DNA of 35,815 nucleotides. It comes from an uncultured Flavobacteriales bacterium (GTDB taxonomy: Bacteria; Bacteroidota; Bacteroidia; Flavobacteriales_E; Vicingaceae). The stretch lies in contig CAJQLW010000059.1 of NCBI GenBank assembly GCA_905479325.1, positions 1 through 35,815 on the forward strand, written 5' to 3'. The notes beneath the pieces were generated by a model. The model was not told the DNA's origin. It searched no databases and worked only from the letters and a program-made list of their open reading frames with translations. Made by a program: the position numbers and the translations under genes. Position 1 is the first letter of the stretch. The number at the start of each line of letters is the position of its first letter. This document shows, in pieces, positions 25,141 through 32,511 of this stretch.

Positions 25141-25470
25141 TTACTCTGAAATTAGAGCTCCTGCAATTGCAAGACCTAATACAAGAATTGATAGTACAAT
25201 TAAGAAATATCTAAAAAATAAATCAGGAATACACTTGCTTCTAAAAGCTCCAATTGTGAGGTAGTTGAGTCTTTTTGCAACCTTAAAATTACTAATGTGA
25301 ATGCCGTAATAAATTCGCTGATCGCCTTCAAAATCTATCTGCTTTTCGTATTCAATGGAGTTTTCATTCAACAAGCTTTCAAAATAAGAAGCATGTTCAG
25401 CTTTAGAAAAAAAGAAAACCTTAAGATTCCTATTTGTTGGATGTTCTTGAAAGTTAATTGTACAAATCAT
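25141..25470 (-). CDS. Small membrane-anchored protein, 109 aa
   Basis: No named family is recognised. The first 80 residues are soluble (KVFFFSKAEHASYFESLLNE resembles the start of small DUF2007-like domains that bind or sense something through a short alpha/beta fold). A single C-terminal membrane helix (about 86-106, YFLIVLSILVLGLAIAGALI) anchors it in the inner membrane. Its start codon overlaps the stop of the M23 peptidase gene by 4 bp (ATGA), so the two are translationally coupled. The position suggests a role with the peptidase or the channel. The DUF2007 resemblance is weak and is my inference. Confidence 0.82.
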   Translation of the reverse strand: MICTINFQEHPTNRNLKVFFFSKAEHASYFESLLNENSIEYEKQIDFEGDQRIYYGIHISNFKVAKRLNYLTIGAFRSKCIPDLFFRYFLIVLSILVLGLAIAGALISE

Positions 25471-26468
25471 TGTCTTGATACCATTAATTTTTGTCCTACC
25501 TTCAGAGGTTTATTTCTCCTAATGCCATTTAGCGAGCACAAATTGTCTATGGTTGTGCCATAAATAGAGGCAATTTTGAACAAACTCTCCCCTCTCACCA
25601 CCTTGTGGAAATAAACTCCCTCAGGAACTGCAGCATAGCTGTATTTAGTTTTTATTAGATTGATACTACTTGACTTTAAGTTGTTGTTATTAAAATCTAT
25701 AATGCTTCTCGGGTTAATTGGTTTGCCTTTAAACCGAACTTCAAAATGAAGATGACTCCCTGTTGACCTGCCGGAACTTCCACCTAATCCAATAACTTGT
25801 CCTGCTTCAACTATATCGCCAGGCTTTACCTTTAATCGATGAAAATGAGCATACAACGTTTCTAGTCCGTTGTAATGACGTATAATAACTACCCTTCCAT
25901 ATCCGGGGTGATTTCTGGCAACCCGAACCATTCCATCAAAAGCGGCCACCACGGGGTCCCAAACTTGTAAATCAATATCAATTCCATTATGCGAGCGTCC
26001 GTCTCGCCAACCAAAATTTGAAGTTATTAAACCTTTGAATGGGTTGTAGAAACGACATTCATTACTCGTGTCTTCTAACGTCAAAAGTCTGCTTTCTCCT
26101 TCATTTAAATCACTAGTAACATCATTAAAAAGTTGGTAGGTATCCCACTTGTCATACATGGAGTGAGAAGGGTAAATACTTGAGTCATAAAAGCCGGTTA
26201 ACGAAACAAAAATGTCTTCTTTTAACCTTTTATTTTCAGCATAATCGCTTAAGGTTTGAATCATTCTGTCTGAAACCGAATCCAATTCAAGTAAGGAGTC
26301 AATGAGCTCAATAATTTGCTCTCCGTTAAGATTGTTAAAGCTTTGTTCGTCAGAGTCATTTTCAGATGTTACAACAATTGCAGGCACCATTCTTTTGGGC
26401 TCAAATGAACTTTGACCAGATAAAAAACAACCGGCAAAAATTAGAAAAAGAAATAAATAGCTTCTCAA
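25467..26468 (-). CDS. M23 family metallopeptidase with C-terminal LysM domain (TTG start)
   Basis: A 333-aa exported peptidoglycan endopeptidase. The first frame start is TTG at 26468, with no in-frame ATG between it and the preceding stop; the signal sequence that follows (RSYLFLFLIFAGCFLSG) requires this start. FAGC could be a lipobox, or cleavage could occur after LSG. The M23 domain (about 135-245) has all ligands: H150 and D154 (SHNGIDID), H200 in YAHFH and H229/H231 in SHLHFE. Residues about 285-331 are a LysM domain (VVRGESLFKIASIYGTTIDN). It lies 11 nt after the AIM24-like gene and overlaps the next gene by 4 bp. With all ligands present it should be an active enzyme, unlike NlpD/EnvC activators. 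Confidence 0.93.
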   Translation of the reverse strand: MRSYLFLFLIFAGCFLSGQSSFEPKRMVPAIVVTSENDSDEQSFNNLNGEQIIELIDSLLELDSVSDRMIQTLSDYAENKRLKEDIFVSLTGFYDSSIYPSHSMYDKWDTYQLFNDVTSDLNEGESRLLTLEDTSNECRFYNPFKGLITSNFGWRDGRSHNGIDIDLQVWDPVVAAFDGMVRVARNHPGYGRVVIIRHYNGLETLYAHFHRLKVKPGDIVEAGQVIGLGGSSGRSTGSHLHFEVRFKGKPINPRSIIDFNNNNLKSSSINLIKTKYSYAAVPEGVYFHKVVRGESLFKIASIYGTTIDNLCSLNGIRRNKPLKVGQKLMVSRQ

Positions 26469-26479
26469 TACTCTATTGA

Positions 26480-27274
26480 TTAATTGTCACCATCTAAAAG
26501 GTCTCCGATACCTCCCAACAAACTTCCTTCACCTGTTCTTTTTCCTCCCATTTTTGGCATGTTGGCATAAATTCTGTCTGCTAATCTGCTAAACGGCATC
26601 GATTGAATCCAGACTTCACCTGGGCCTTGCAAAGTTGCAATGAAAAGGCCTTCACCACCAAACAGCGAATTTTTAATTCCTTTTTGCAAACGAATGTCGT
26701 AGTTTACCTTAGAGCTTAGCGCTACTAAACATCCTGTATCAACATTTAATACTTCGCCAGGCGCAAGAGTCTTTTTTACTACCGTCCCACCTGCATGAAG
26801 AAAAGCCAATCCATCACCTTCTAATTTCTGCATAATAAAACCTTCACCGCCAAAAAAGCCTACGCCAAGTTTTCGTTGAAACTCAATACCAACCGATACT
26901 CCTTTTGCGGCGCATAGAAATGCCTCTTTCTGACAAATAATTCTACCGCCAAATTGACTTAAATCCATTGGAATTATTTTTCCAGGGTACGGCGCGGCAA
27001 AAGTGACTTTTGCTTTTGAGTGGCCTCTTTGTGTGTAGGTTGTCATAAAAAGACTTTCTCCGGTTAAAACTCTTTTGCCCGCCGAGAATAATTTACCAAA
27101 GATGCTTTCGTCTTGCTTTGAACCATCGCCTAAAATGGTGTTCATTTCAATGCTTTGATCCATCATCATCATGCTTCCTGCTTCAGCAATTACCGTTTCA
27201 TTTGGATCCAATTCTATTTCTACGCATTGTAGGTCGTCTCCAAAAATCGTATAATCAATTTCATGTGAATTCAT
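26480..27274 (-). CDS. AIM24/TIGR00266 family protein
   Basis: A 264-aa soluble protein of the family related to yeast mitochondrial AIM24. It has paired glycine-rich beta segments: ETVIAEAGSMMMMDQSIEMN, GVGFFGGEGFIMQKLEGDGL, FLHAGGTVVKKTLAPGEVLN and NSLFGGEGLFIATLQGPGEV, which are hallmarks of the family. The start is set at ATG 27274 (MNSHEIDYTIFG); a TTG three codons upstream (27283) is less likely. The biochemical function is not established for bacteria. It leads the five-gene unit, so its promoter should lie in 27275-27549. Confidence 0.92.
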   Translation of the reverse strand: MNSHEIDYTIFGDDLQCVEIELDPNETVIAEAGSMMMMDQSIEMNTILGDGSKQDESIFGKLFSAGKRVLTGESLFMTTYTQRGHSKAKVTFAAPYPGKIIPMDLSQFGGRIICQKEAFLCAAKGVSVGIEFQRKLGVGFFGGEGFIMQKLEGDGLAFLHAGGTVVKKTLAPGEVLNVDTGCLVALSSKVNYDIRLQKGIKNSLFGGEGLFIATLQGPGEVWIQSMPFSRLADRIYANMPKMGGKRTGEGSLLGGIGDLLDGDN

Positions 27275-27502
27275 GCTTATCAATTTAGTTCTATTGTAAA
27301 AAAACGAAAAATTGTAATACTGTTAGCGTAAAAATCCTCAAAGAACTATTGTTTATGAAATAAATTGTGTGATAGAAAATAAATAAGTTTGGTTGACCTA
27401 CGTTGAATGAAGCGACTGGGTAGGGCATTTTTTAGGCTTATGATTTTAGCGCTCGCTCGAAATATTTTTTTCAACATTGGATTCTACCTTCAAAGGTTTT
27501 TT

Positions 27503-27510
27503 TATATTTG
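27503..27510 (+). promoter_or_regulatory. Promoter of tRNA-His (-7 element)
   Basis: TATATTTG is an exact TAnnTTTG match 39 nt before the tRNA. An ATTGG at 27476-27480 lies about 22 nt upstream and may be the -33 element. Confidence 0.6.
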
Positions 27511-27549
27511 CAGCCCCAATTTATCGGGTAAGCGATTCGTCGCAAAAAT

Positions 27550-27624
27550 GGTGGATGTAGCTCAGTTGGTTAGAGCACTGGTTTGTGGTGCCGGGGGTCG
27601 TCGGTTCGAGCCCGATCTTCCACC
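27550..27624 (+). tRNA. tRNA-His (GTG)
   Basis: The cloverleaf folds clearly. The extra G at -1 (27550) faces discriminator C73 (27624), the hallmark of tRNA-His. The D-arm is GCTC-AGTTGGTTA-GAGC. The anticodon stem is CTGGT/GCCGG with loop TTGTGGT, so the anticodon is GTG. The T-arm is GTCGG-TTCGAGC-CCGAT. The acceptor stem GTGGATG/CTTCCAC has a T6-T67 mismatch. A full CCA is not encoded: after C73 the genome reads CA. Confidence 0.95.
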
Positions 27625-27625
27625 C

Positions 27626-27660
27626 AAAAAGGATTATCAGAAATGGTAGTCCTTTTTTTT
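27626..27660 (+). terminator. Terminator of tRNA-His
   Basis: AAAAAGGATTATC pairs with GGTAGTCCTTTTT (27626-27638 with 27645-27657, with G-T pairs) around a short loop, followed by more T residues. Confidence 0.85.
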
Positions 27661-27698
27661 TGAACTTTTTTAAAACAAGAATGTAGGGCGAGAAGCTT

Positions 27699-27809
27699 GC
27701 GCTGAGTGAAGTGCAACGGAATCGAAGTGAGCTCCATCTTATGCTTACTGCCTCGAATATACAACCGGTTCGACCCAAAAGGCCGGAACTCTTAGGGGCG
27801 CGCTGAGTG
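27699..27809. repeat. 10-bp direct repeat in the stretch after tRNA-His
   Basis: GCGCTGAGTG occurs at 27699-27708 and again at 27800-27809, 101 bp apart. The intervening sequence (GAATCGAAGTGAG and CCGGTTCGACCC) looks like the dispersed non-coding 'CTGAGTG...TCGAAG' repeats often found between genes in Bacteroidota, and part resembles a tRNA T-arm. I see no gene in 27661-27810. Confidence 0.4.
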
Positions 27810-27810
27810 C

Positions 27811-28374
27811 TTAATAATTTCTTACTGTACCCCGCTTATCAAGACTTTTTATTTTTTTAGGGTACAGTTTTCGTTTTGTTGGATTTATTCTAATCCACTG
27901 GCAACAATTTCTGCCTGTCCAAACAATCTTGAATTTGTATGCTCTCCCTCTCCAATTTATCCCATTAAACGTTTCCTTAATGCATAGAGTATCATTTTTT
28001 AATACGAAGACCGTATAGTAAGAACTATCCTGGTTTTCGCCATATTCTCCTGTTCCAAAATGAATTAAAGATGAAAAAGTTATTTCTCCTTCATTCGTGT
28101 TTATCTTTTCAGATGGCGATAGACTAATTATAGAAATGTTATTTTGGAGATTTTCATTTGTGAAGGTAGAAAGAGTTATGGTGTCTTTATTTTTCCAATC
28201 GCTAGGCTTACTTAAATTTGTTGTTGCCATGAACCAACCGTTTTTCGTTGGTCGATGATTGTCTTTATTTATAGGCAATATAGAATCGCAATTTATTTCA
28301 TATTTGACTTTAACTTGTCCAAATGCATGCTGATTTGAAATAAGGACTAATGAAATAATAATCAGTTTTTTAAT
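27811..28374 (-). CDS. Secreted protein of unknown function with apparent ATT start codon
   Basis: The frame is open from a TAA about 33 nt upstream of 28374 and contains no ATG, GTG or TTG until TTG 28278. A start at the TTG would cut off a perfect signal peptide. Read from ATT at 28374-28372 the protein is 187 aa and begins (M)KKLIIISLVLISNQHAFGQ, followed by the mature sequence VKVKYEINCDSILP. The region before it has AAAAAAAAAGGAGCC, a strong purine-rich SD-like tract, though only two bases from the ATT. The mature part has two adjacent cysteines (NCCQW) and a basic C-terminus; no domain is recognised. Either ATT really initiates, or a former ATG has mutated and the gene is decaying, or the base is a sequencing error. 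Confidence 0.7.
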   Translation of the reverse strand: MKKLIIISLVLISNQHAFGQVKVKYEINCDSILPINKDNHRPTKNGWFMATTNLSKPSDWKNKDTITLSTFTNENLQNNISIISLSPSEKINTNEGEITFSSLIHFGTGEYGENQDSSYYTVFVLKNDTLCIKETFNGINWRGRAYKFKIVWTGRNCCQWIRINPTKRKLYPKKIKSLDKRGTVRNY

Positions 28375-28510
28375 GGCTCCTTTTTTTTTATGTACAACTT
28401 GAGGTTAGTGATATGATTAAAATTCTTTTAAAAATATCGATCGGCTTGTTATTTTTGGAAAAGCAAGATAAAAGTAAATTATAAACTTTTGATATTTGTT
28501 GGAGATTATT

Positions 28511-29731
28511 CTATTCATATGTCCCCAGCGCATCCCAAATTCCCCAAAACACTTCCTTGCTGTTTTCTTTGTCAGAATCGGTGTTGGTAATGAAAATTCT
28601 GCCTTGCATTTTTTCTGTATCAAAAAACATCATGGTATTTGTGCCAGGGTCTCCACCAGTATGACCAATCACGCTGTAGGCTAACTCTTTTTCAGAAAAA
28701 AGGCCAACGTTAAAATTCTCTTTTCCACCAAACGCACTATCGGGCAATTGAGATTTAAAAATTTCATGGTAACTTGCTCTACTTAGCAATGTTCCTTTGC
28801 CGGAATAGCCTTTCATCCATTCCACTAAAAAGTTACCCAAGTCGGTGCTAGAAGTAATTAGCGCGCCGTCTGGGTACGAGAGGATGGTGTAATAGGGCAG
28901 AAGGTTCGTGTCTAAGTAAAGCTTAGAATATTGAATGGTATCAGCATCTTGCATTCTCCATGCTGTTGCGTTCATTTTTAAGGGGTCAAAAATATGTTCT
29001 TGGGTAAACTCATAAAAAGGCTGCTCGCTCGCTGATTCAATTACTAAAGCGCATAATGCTGCTCCTACATTACTGTAGTCAAATATTGCTCCCGGCTTTG
29101 TATTATTAAATATGTTTATATCGTAATTGCTTGCTTCTGTATTAAATAGCTGCTGCATGTAAACGTTTAACGGCTTCCATTGGTCTGAAGGATTTTGGTA
29201 ATAGGTCTCATATCGTTCTAGCAAATGGTTTGCTATCGGAATATCTTCATTATTGGTGTAAGAAGTTTCCATGTACGTTTCTGTATCAACAATAGAACTG
29301 GTGTGCGTAGCCAATTGTCGAATGGTAATCAACTCATTTGGAAAATTTGGATTGCTCACGGCAAAGGGCAAGTGTTTGTTTATTGGGTCGTCTAAGTTTA
29401 ACAATCCCATTTCTTGTGCTTTCATCAGCGCTACGCCAATAAACACTTTGGAAATAGAGGCAATGTTAATCACCGTTTGTTTGGTGTAGGGTTTCTTAGC
29501 AGCAATGTCGGCATAACCAAAACCTTGGTTGTATAATATTCCAGAAGTATCCACCACAGTTCCGGTGAAGCCATTAAATATTCCAATTTGGTACAAACTG
29601 TCAAGTTTATAATCTAGGGAATCGGTTGGAAATTGATTGGACTCTTGTGGTGCAGTTTCAGTTTTCGATGTTTTTTGCTCTCCGCAAGCAAAGCATAGAA
29701 GGACAAGGGCAAAAATTGTAGTATTTTTCAT
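28511..29731 (-). CDS. Beta-lactamase-fold serine hydrolase, lipoprotein
   Basis: A 406-aa exported enzyme of the class C beta-lactamase/penicillin-binding superfamily (PF00144 type). The N-terminus MKNTTIFALVLLCFACGEQK is a lipoprotein signal with lipobox FAC at residue 16. The catalytic motifs are present: S92-I-S-K95 (SxxK), YSN in FDYSNVGAALC, and HTGG near the C-terminus (VIGHTGGDPG), the KTG equivalent. Substrate cannot be read from sequence: relatives include D-aminopeptidases, esterases and carboxypeptidases, and not all hydrolyse beta-lactams. It probably faces the periplasm or surface. It stands alone, 136 nt before the preceding gene of the same strand. Confidence 0.93.
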   Translation of the reverse strand: MKNTTIFALVLLCFACGEQKTSKTETAPQESNQFPTDSLDYKLDSLYQIGIFNGFTGTVVDTSGILYNQGFGYADIAAKKPYTKQTVINIASISKVFIGVALMKAQEMGLLNLDDPINKHLPFAVSNPNFPNELITIRQLATHTSSIVDTETYMETSYTNNEDIPIANHLLERYETYYQNPSDQWKPLNVYMQQLFNTEASNYDINIFNNTKPGAIFDYSNVGAALCALVIESASEQPFYEFTQEHIFDPLKMNATAWRMQDADTIQYSKLYLDTNLLPYYTILSYPDGALITSSTDLGNFLVEWMKGYSGKGTLLSRASYHEIFKSQLPDSAFGGKENFNVGLFSEKELAYSVIGHTGGDPGTNTMMFFDTEKMQGRIFITNTDSDKENSKEVFWGIWDALGTYE

Positions 29732-29829
29732 CGTAATTGGTTTGTAATTTTTTTTAGTAAGATTTTAAAGACACAGTTTTATTAAAAATTGTCCCTTCAG
29801 AATGGAGCAAGATGCGCATTTATTCTTGT

Positions 29830-29874
29830 CGTACAAAAAATTATCTTTAATTCAACCAGCTTTGATTTTGTACG
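29830..29874. repeat. Intergenic inverted repeat CGTACAAAA ... TTTTGTACG
   Basis: A 9-bp perfect inverted repeat at 29830-29838 and 29866-29874, 27 bp apart, in the 228-bp gap between the M50 protease and the serine hydrolase. The spacing suits either a protein dimer binding site or a transcript hairpin. No T run follows it directly, so it is not a standard terminator; nothing else is seen in the gap. Confidence 0.4.
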
Positions 29875-29959
29875 TTGATATTTTTTTAAAAAAATGAAAT
29901 GAATTATTAGATAAACCGAGAAGCTTCATGCAATCAATAATACAGAGTGACCTGAATTA

Positions 29960-30841
29960 TCAATTAACCTGCCTTGCAAATTTATCTTCAAAGGATTTTA
30001 TTTCTTTACTCCAAGCCGATAACATATTTTTTGGTAGTCCTTTTGAATTAAACTGGTAGGCTTGTAATGTTGCTTCTTCTACATTTCCAAAATTCTCTAA
30101 CTCAAAACAAATTTTGTTAAAATAGCCATACAACTTAAAAAAGGGCAATTCAGCCGACAACAAGGTTTCAATGTCTTCCTGATTTACATCTTTATATGAA
30201 TTATCTTTTGAAAAGTTACCCATAATTCTCAGAATTGCTAGTTCAACATCTTGTTCTTTCCCGGGAGTAATTAGTCGTTGGTAACGTTTCCTATCGGTGT
30301 AAAAAACACCCGTTCTTTCAGGGAAGGTAGTGACAATAAAAATACCTAGTGAAATAGCTCCTGCTGTAAAGGCAATACTCGCAAATGGGTTTCCAATAAT
30401 TGGAACTAATACAAAGCATACTAACGCAAATAGCATAGAAATAATGGGACCTGCCAATAGAACCTGAGTAAACTTTTTTGGAACATCAACTTGTTGGGCA
30501 GATGGAGAAGTACTTGCAATGCCGCCGAATAATGCAAAGTCTGTGTTAAAGTATACCTTAATGGAGTCGTTTACTCGTTTTATACCTAGTGGTCCAACTA
30601 CGAATAGTTCGAACCGAAAACCATGATATAATCCCATGGTTAAATGGCCTAATTCATGAACTCCCAAAACGAATAATGCAGCCGATAAAATTCCAAAAAT
30701 ATTTATAATTTTTTCAGAAGGGGTAGAGGGTTTGTACTGCTGAAGATTTAGAGATTCATTAAGTAAAGCAAGTGCCCCAAAAAAACAAACGACTATCATC
30801 AGCCATTTGAGAACGATAACTATTTTTTCTTTGCTTTTCAT
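29960..30841 (-). CDS. M50-type (site-2-protease-like) membrane metalloprotease
   Basis: A 293-aa integral membrane protein with about four hydrophobic helices: about 10-28, 48-62, 126-150 and 155-175. HELGH at 62-66 is the zinc motif, inside a helix as in S2P proteases. The second conserved block LLAGPIISML resembles the family's glycine-proline region. A third ligand may be the aspartate in FYTDRKRY (about 195); the standard NPDG motif is not present. The last 100 residues are a soluble helical domain. S2P-like enzymes cleave membrane-spanning substrates; no anti-sigma factor is adjacent. Protease activity is inferred from the zinc motif alone. Confidence 0.85.
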   Translation of the reverse strand: MKSKEKIVIVLKWLMIVVCFFGALALLNESLNLQQYKPSTPSEKIINIFGILSAALFVLGVHELGHLTMGLYHGFRFELFVVGPLGIKRVNDSIKVYFNTDFALFGGIASTSPSAQQVDVPKKFTQVLLAGPIISMLFALVCFVLVPIIGNPFASIAFTAGAISLGIFIVTTFPERTGVFYTDRKRYQRLITPGKEQDVELAILRIMGNFSKDNSYKDVNQEDIETLLSAELPFFKLYGYFNKICFELENFGNVEEATLQAYQFNSKGLPKNMLSAWSKEIKSFEDKFARQVN

Positions 30842-30899
30842 GTTTCAATTATAGAAAATTAGAGAAAAAAATGAAGTAGTATTATGTTAAACGGTAATG

Positions 30900-31358
30900 T
30901 CAGTTCACCGAAAGGAGATTGATGTCGAAAATCAGTACCGAGCCGGCAGGAATTCTGGTTCTTGCCGTACCTCCGTAGCCTAAATGCGCCGGTACAAACA
31001 ATTTCCCATTTCCACCCTCATTAAAATAGGTAATTCCTTCTGTCCACCCTTTAATTACTTGCTGTAGGTTTAATGTAATTCCATTGGCGTTGCTCTCGTC
31101 GAATACGTTTCCGTTAGTTAAATAGCCTTTGTAGACGACCGTAACATTGCTTGTGCTGTTGGGTCGCTCTCCGGTTCCAACTCGGTTAATTACATAATAC
31201 AAACCTGAACTACTTTTTTGTGCAGTAATAGTATTATCAGCAAGGTAAGTCTGAATTTCTGCATCATTTTGCGCCGTGTAATCAACAATTGTATCATCGT
31301 CGTCATTTCCACAGGCAGTTAATGCGAATAAGGCAAAAAAGAGGAGGAAGTTTCTCAT
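30900..31358 (-). CDS. FKBP-type peptidyl-prolyl cis-trans isomerase, lipoprotein
   Basis: A 152-aa exported foldase. The N-terminus MRNFLLFFALFALTACGNDD is a lipoprotein signal (lipobox TAC, cysteine 16) followed by an acidic DDDD tract. The FKBP domain (about 50-152) has VTVVYKGYLTNGNVFDESNA, LQQVIKGWTEGI, LFVPAHLGYG and IPAGSVLIFDINLL. It probably helps folding in the periplasm. It is on the minus strand, divergent from pfkA. Confidence 0.94.
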   Translation of the reverse strand: MRNFLLFFALFALTACGNDDDDTIVDYTAQNDAEIQTYLADNTITAQKSSSGLYYVINRVGTGERPNSTSNVTVVYKGYLTNGNVFDESNANGITLNLQQVIKGWTEGITYFNEGGNGKLFVPAHLGYGGTARTRIPAGSVLIFDINLLSVN

Positions 31359-31519
31359 TGGTTTTTTAGCGAAATTAAATGATTATTCTTTTAAATTTTA
31401 GAGTCCTGATTACATTTAAATTAGCAATTATAGATGGCCTGGTCAAAAAGCTAATTCACATTTATGTTTTAGGGTGAAGTTGTTGCCTGTACTTTTGCTT
31501 CTCTTTCAACTGCTTTCAA

Positions 31520-31527
31520 TACCTTTG
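31520..31527 (+). promoter_or_regulatory. Promoter of the pfkA-priA pair
   Basis: TACCTTTG is an exact TAnnTTTG match 14 nt before the pfkA ATG, and TTTG at 31494-31497 lies 22 bp upstream and can serve as the -33 element. This is the only site here where both elements look convincing. Confidence 0.65.
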
Positions 31528-31541
31528 AAACAAACGAAACA

Positions 31542-32510
31542 ATGAAGCGAATTGCCATAATAACCTCTGGTGGAGATGCTCCCGGTATGAATGCATGCGT
31601 GCGCGCTGTGGTAAGAACGGCTCTGCGCAATAACCTTGAGGTAGTTGGCATTGTAAGAGCTTATGCGGGTATGATTTCAGGAGATTTTATCCCGATGGAC
31701 TTTCAATCGGTGAGTAACATTATTCAGCGAGGAGGAACTATCTTAAAGAGTGCCCGTTGCGATGAGTTTAGAACAGTGGAAGGAAGGGCCAAAGCGGCAG
31801 AGAATTTAAAAAAGCACAACATTGATGGTGTGGTAGCAATTGGCAAAGATGGAACGTTTACTGGAGCGCAAATTTTTTACCAAGAGCATGGAATTCCTTT
31901 CATTGGCTGCCCCGGCACTATTGACAATGATTTGTTTGGCACTGACAATACCATTGGATATGATACGGCGCTCAATACAGTGGTGCAAGCAGTAGATAAA
32001 ATTCGCGATACGGCAGATGCACACGATCGCTTGTTTTTTGTTGAGGTAATGGGAAGAGATGCAGGTTTCATTGCACTTCGTTCCGGTATTGCTGTTGGTG
32101 CTGAAACAATATTAATTCCTGAAACAGAAACGTTTGTTGACAATTTGATTGAACGATTGAAGCAAAGTAGGGCACATAAAAAGACGAGTTCGATTATTAT
32201 TGTGGCTGAAGGAGACGATGGTGGAGGAGCCTATGAAATCGCTGAAAAAGTGAAGGAAAAATACAAGCAATTTGAAACTAAAGTGACCGTATTGGGTCAC
32301 GTGCAGCGGGGCGGAAGTCCTTCTGCTGCCGATAGAGTTTTGGCAAGTATGCTTGGAAAGGCAGCAGTAGAAGCCTTATTGGAAGGAAGAAAGAACGAAA
32401 TGGTTGGTGTAATCAACAGAAAAATAGCTTTTACTAGTTTTGAAAAAGCGATTAAACACCATCAGAAGATAAACAAGAATTTACTGCATTTGGCAGAGCT
32501 ATTGTCGTAG
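31542..32510 (+). CDS. pfkA: ATP-dependent 6-phosphofructokinase
   Basis: Catalyses the committed step of glycolysis, fructose 6-phosphate plus ATP to fructose 1,6-bisphosphate. At 322 aa it is close to E. coli PfkA (320). Motifs include GGDAPGMNACVRAVVR, LKSARCDEFRT, PGTIDND with catalytic D128, EVMGRDAG and LGHVQRGGSPSA. One core motif is altered: the usual GGDG reads G101-K102-D103-G104. D103 and G104 remain, and glycine at 104 marks ATP rather than PPi specificity. Lysine at 102 is unusual and would lie at the nucleotide phosphate loop. It is followed by priA 1 nt after the stop codon. Confidence 0.95.
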   Translation: MKRIAIITSGGDAPGMNACVRAVVRTALRNNLEVVGIVRAYAGMISGDFIPMDFQSVSNIIQRGGTILKSARCDEFRTVEGRAKAAENLKKHNIDGVVAIGKDGTFTGAQIFYQEHGIPFIGCPGTIDNDLFGTDNTIGYDTALNTVVQAVDKIRDTADAHDRLFFVEVMGRDAGFIALRSGIAVGAETILIPETETFVDNLIERLKQSRAHKKTSSIIIVAEGDDGGGAYEIAEKVKEKYKQFETKVTVLGHVQRGGSPSAADRVLASMLGKAAVEALLEGRKNEMVGVINRKIAFTSFEKAIKHHQKINKNLLHLAELLS

Positions 32511-32511
32511 A

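Noticed and set aside
25467..26468. M23 protein as a catalytically dead EnvC/NlpD-type activator
   Set aside because: All zinc and catalytic residues (H150, D154, H200, H229, H231) are present, so it should be an active enzyme.
27407..27649. An 80-aa plus-strand frame, and minus-strand frames over the same stretch
   Set aside because: They run across tRNA-His and its terminator; protein coding there is not credible.
28511..29731. Serine hydrolase as an antibiotic-resistance beta-lactamase
   Set aside because: The SxxK, YSN and HTGG motifs fit the broad superfamily of esterases and peptidases; nothing singles out beta-lactam hydrolysis.
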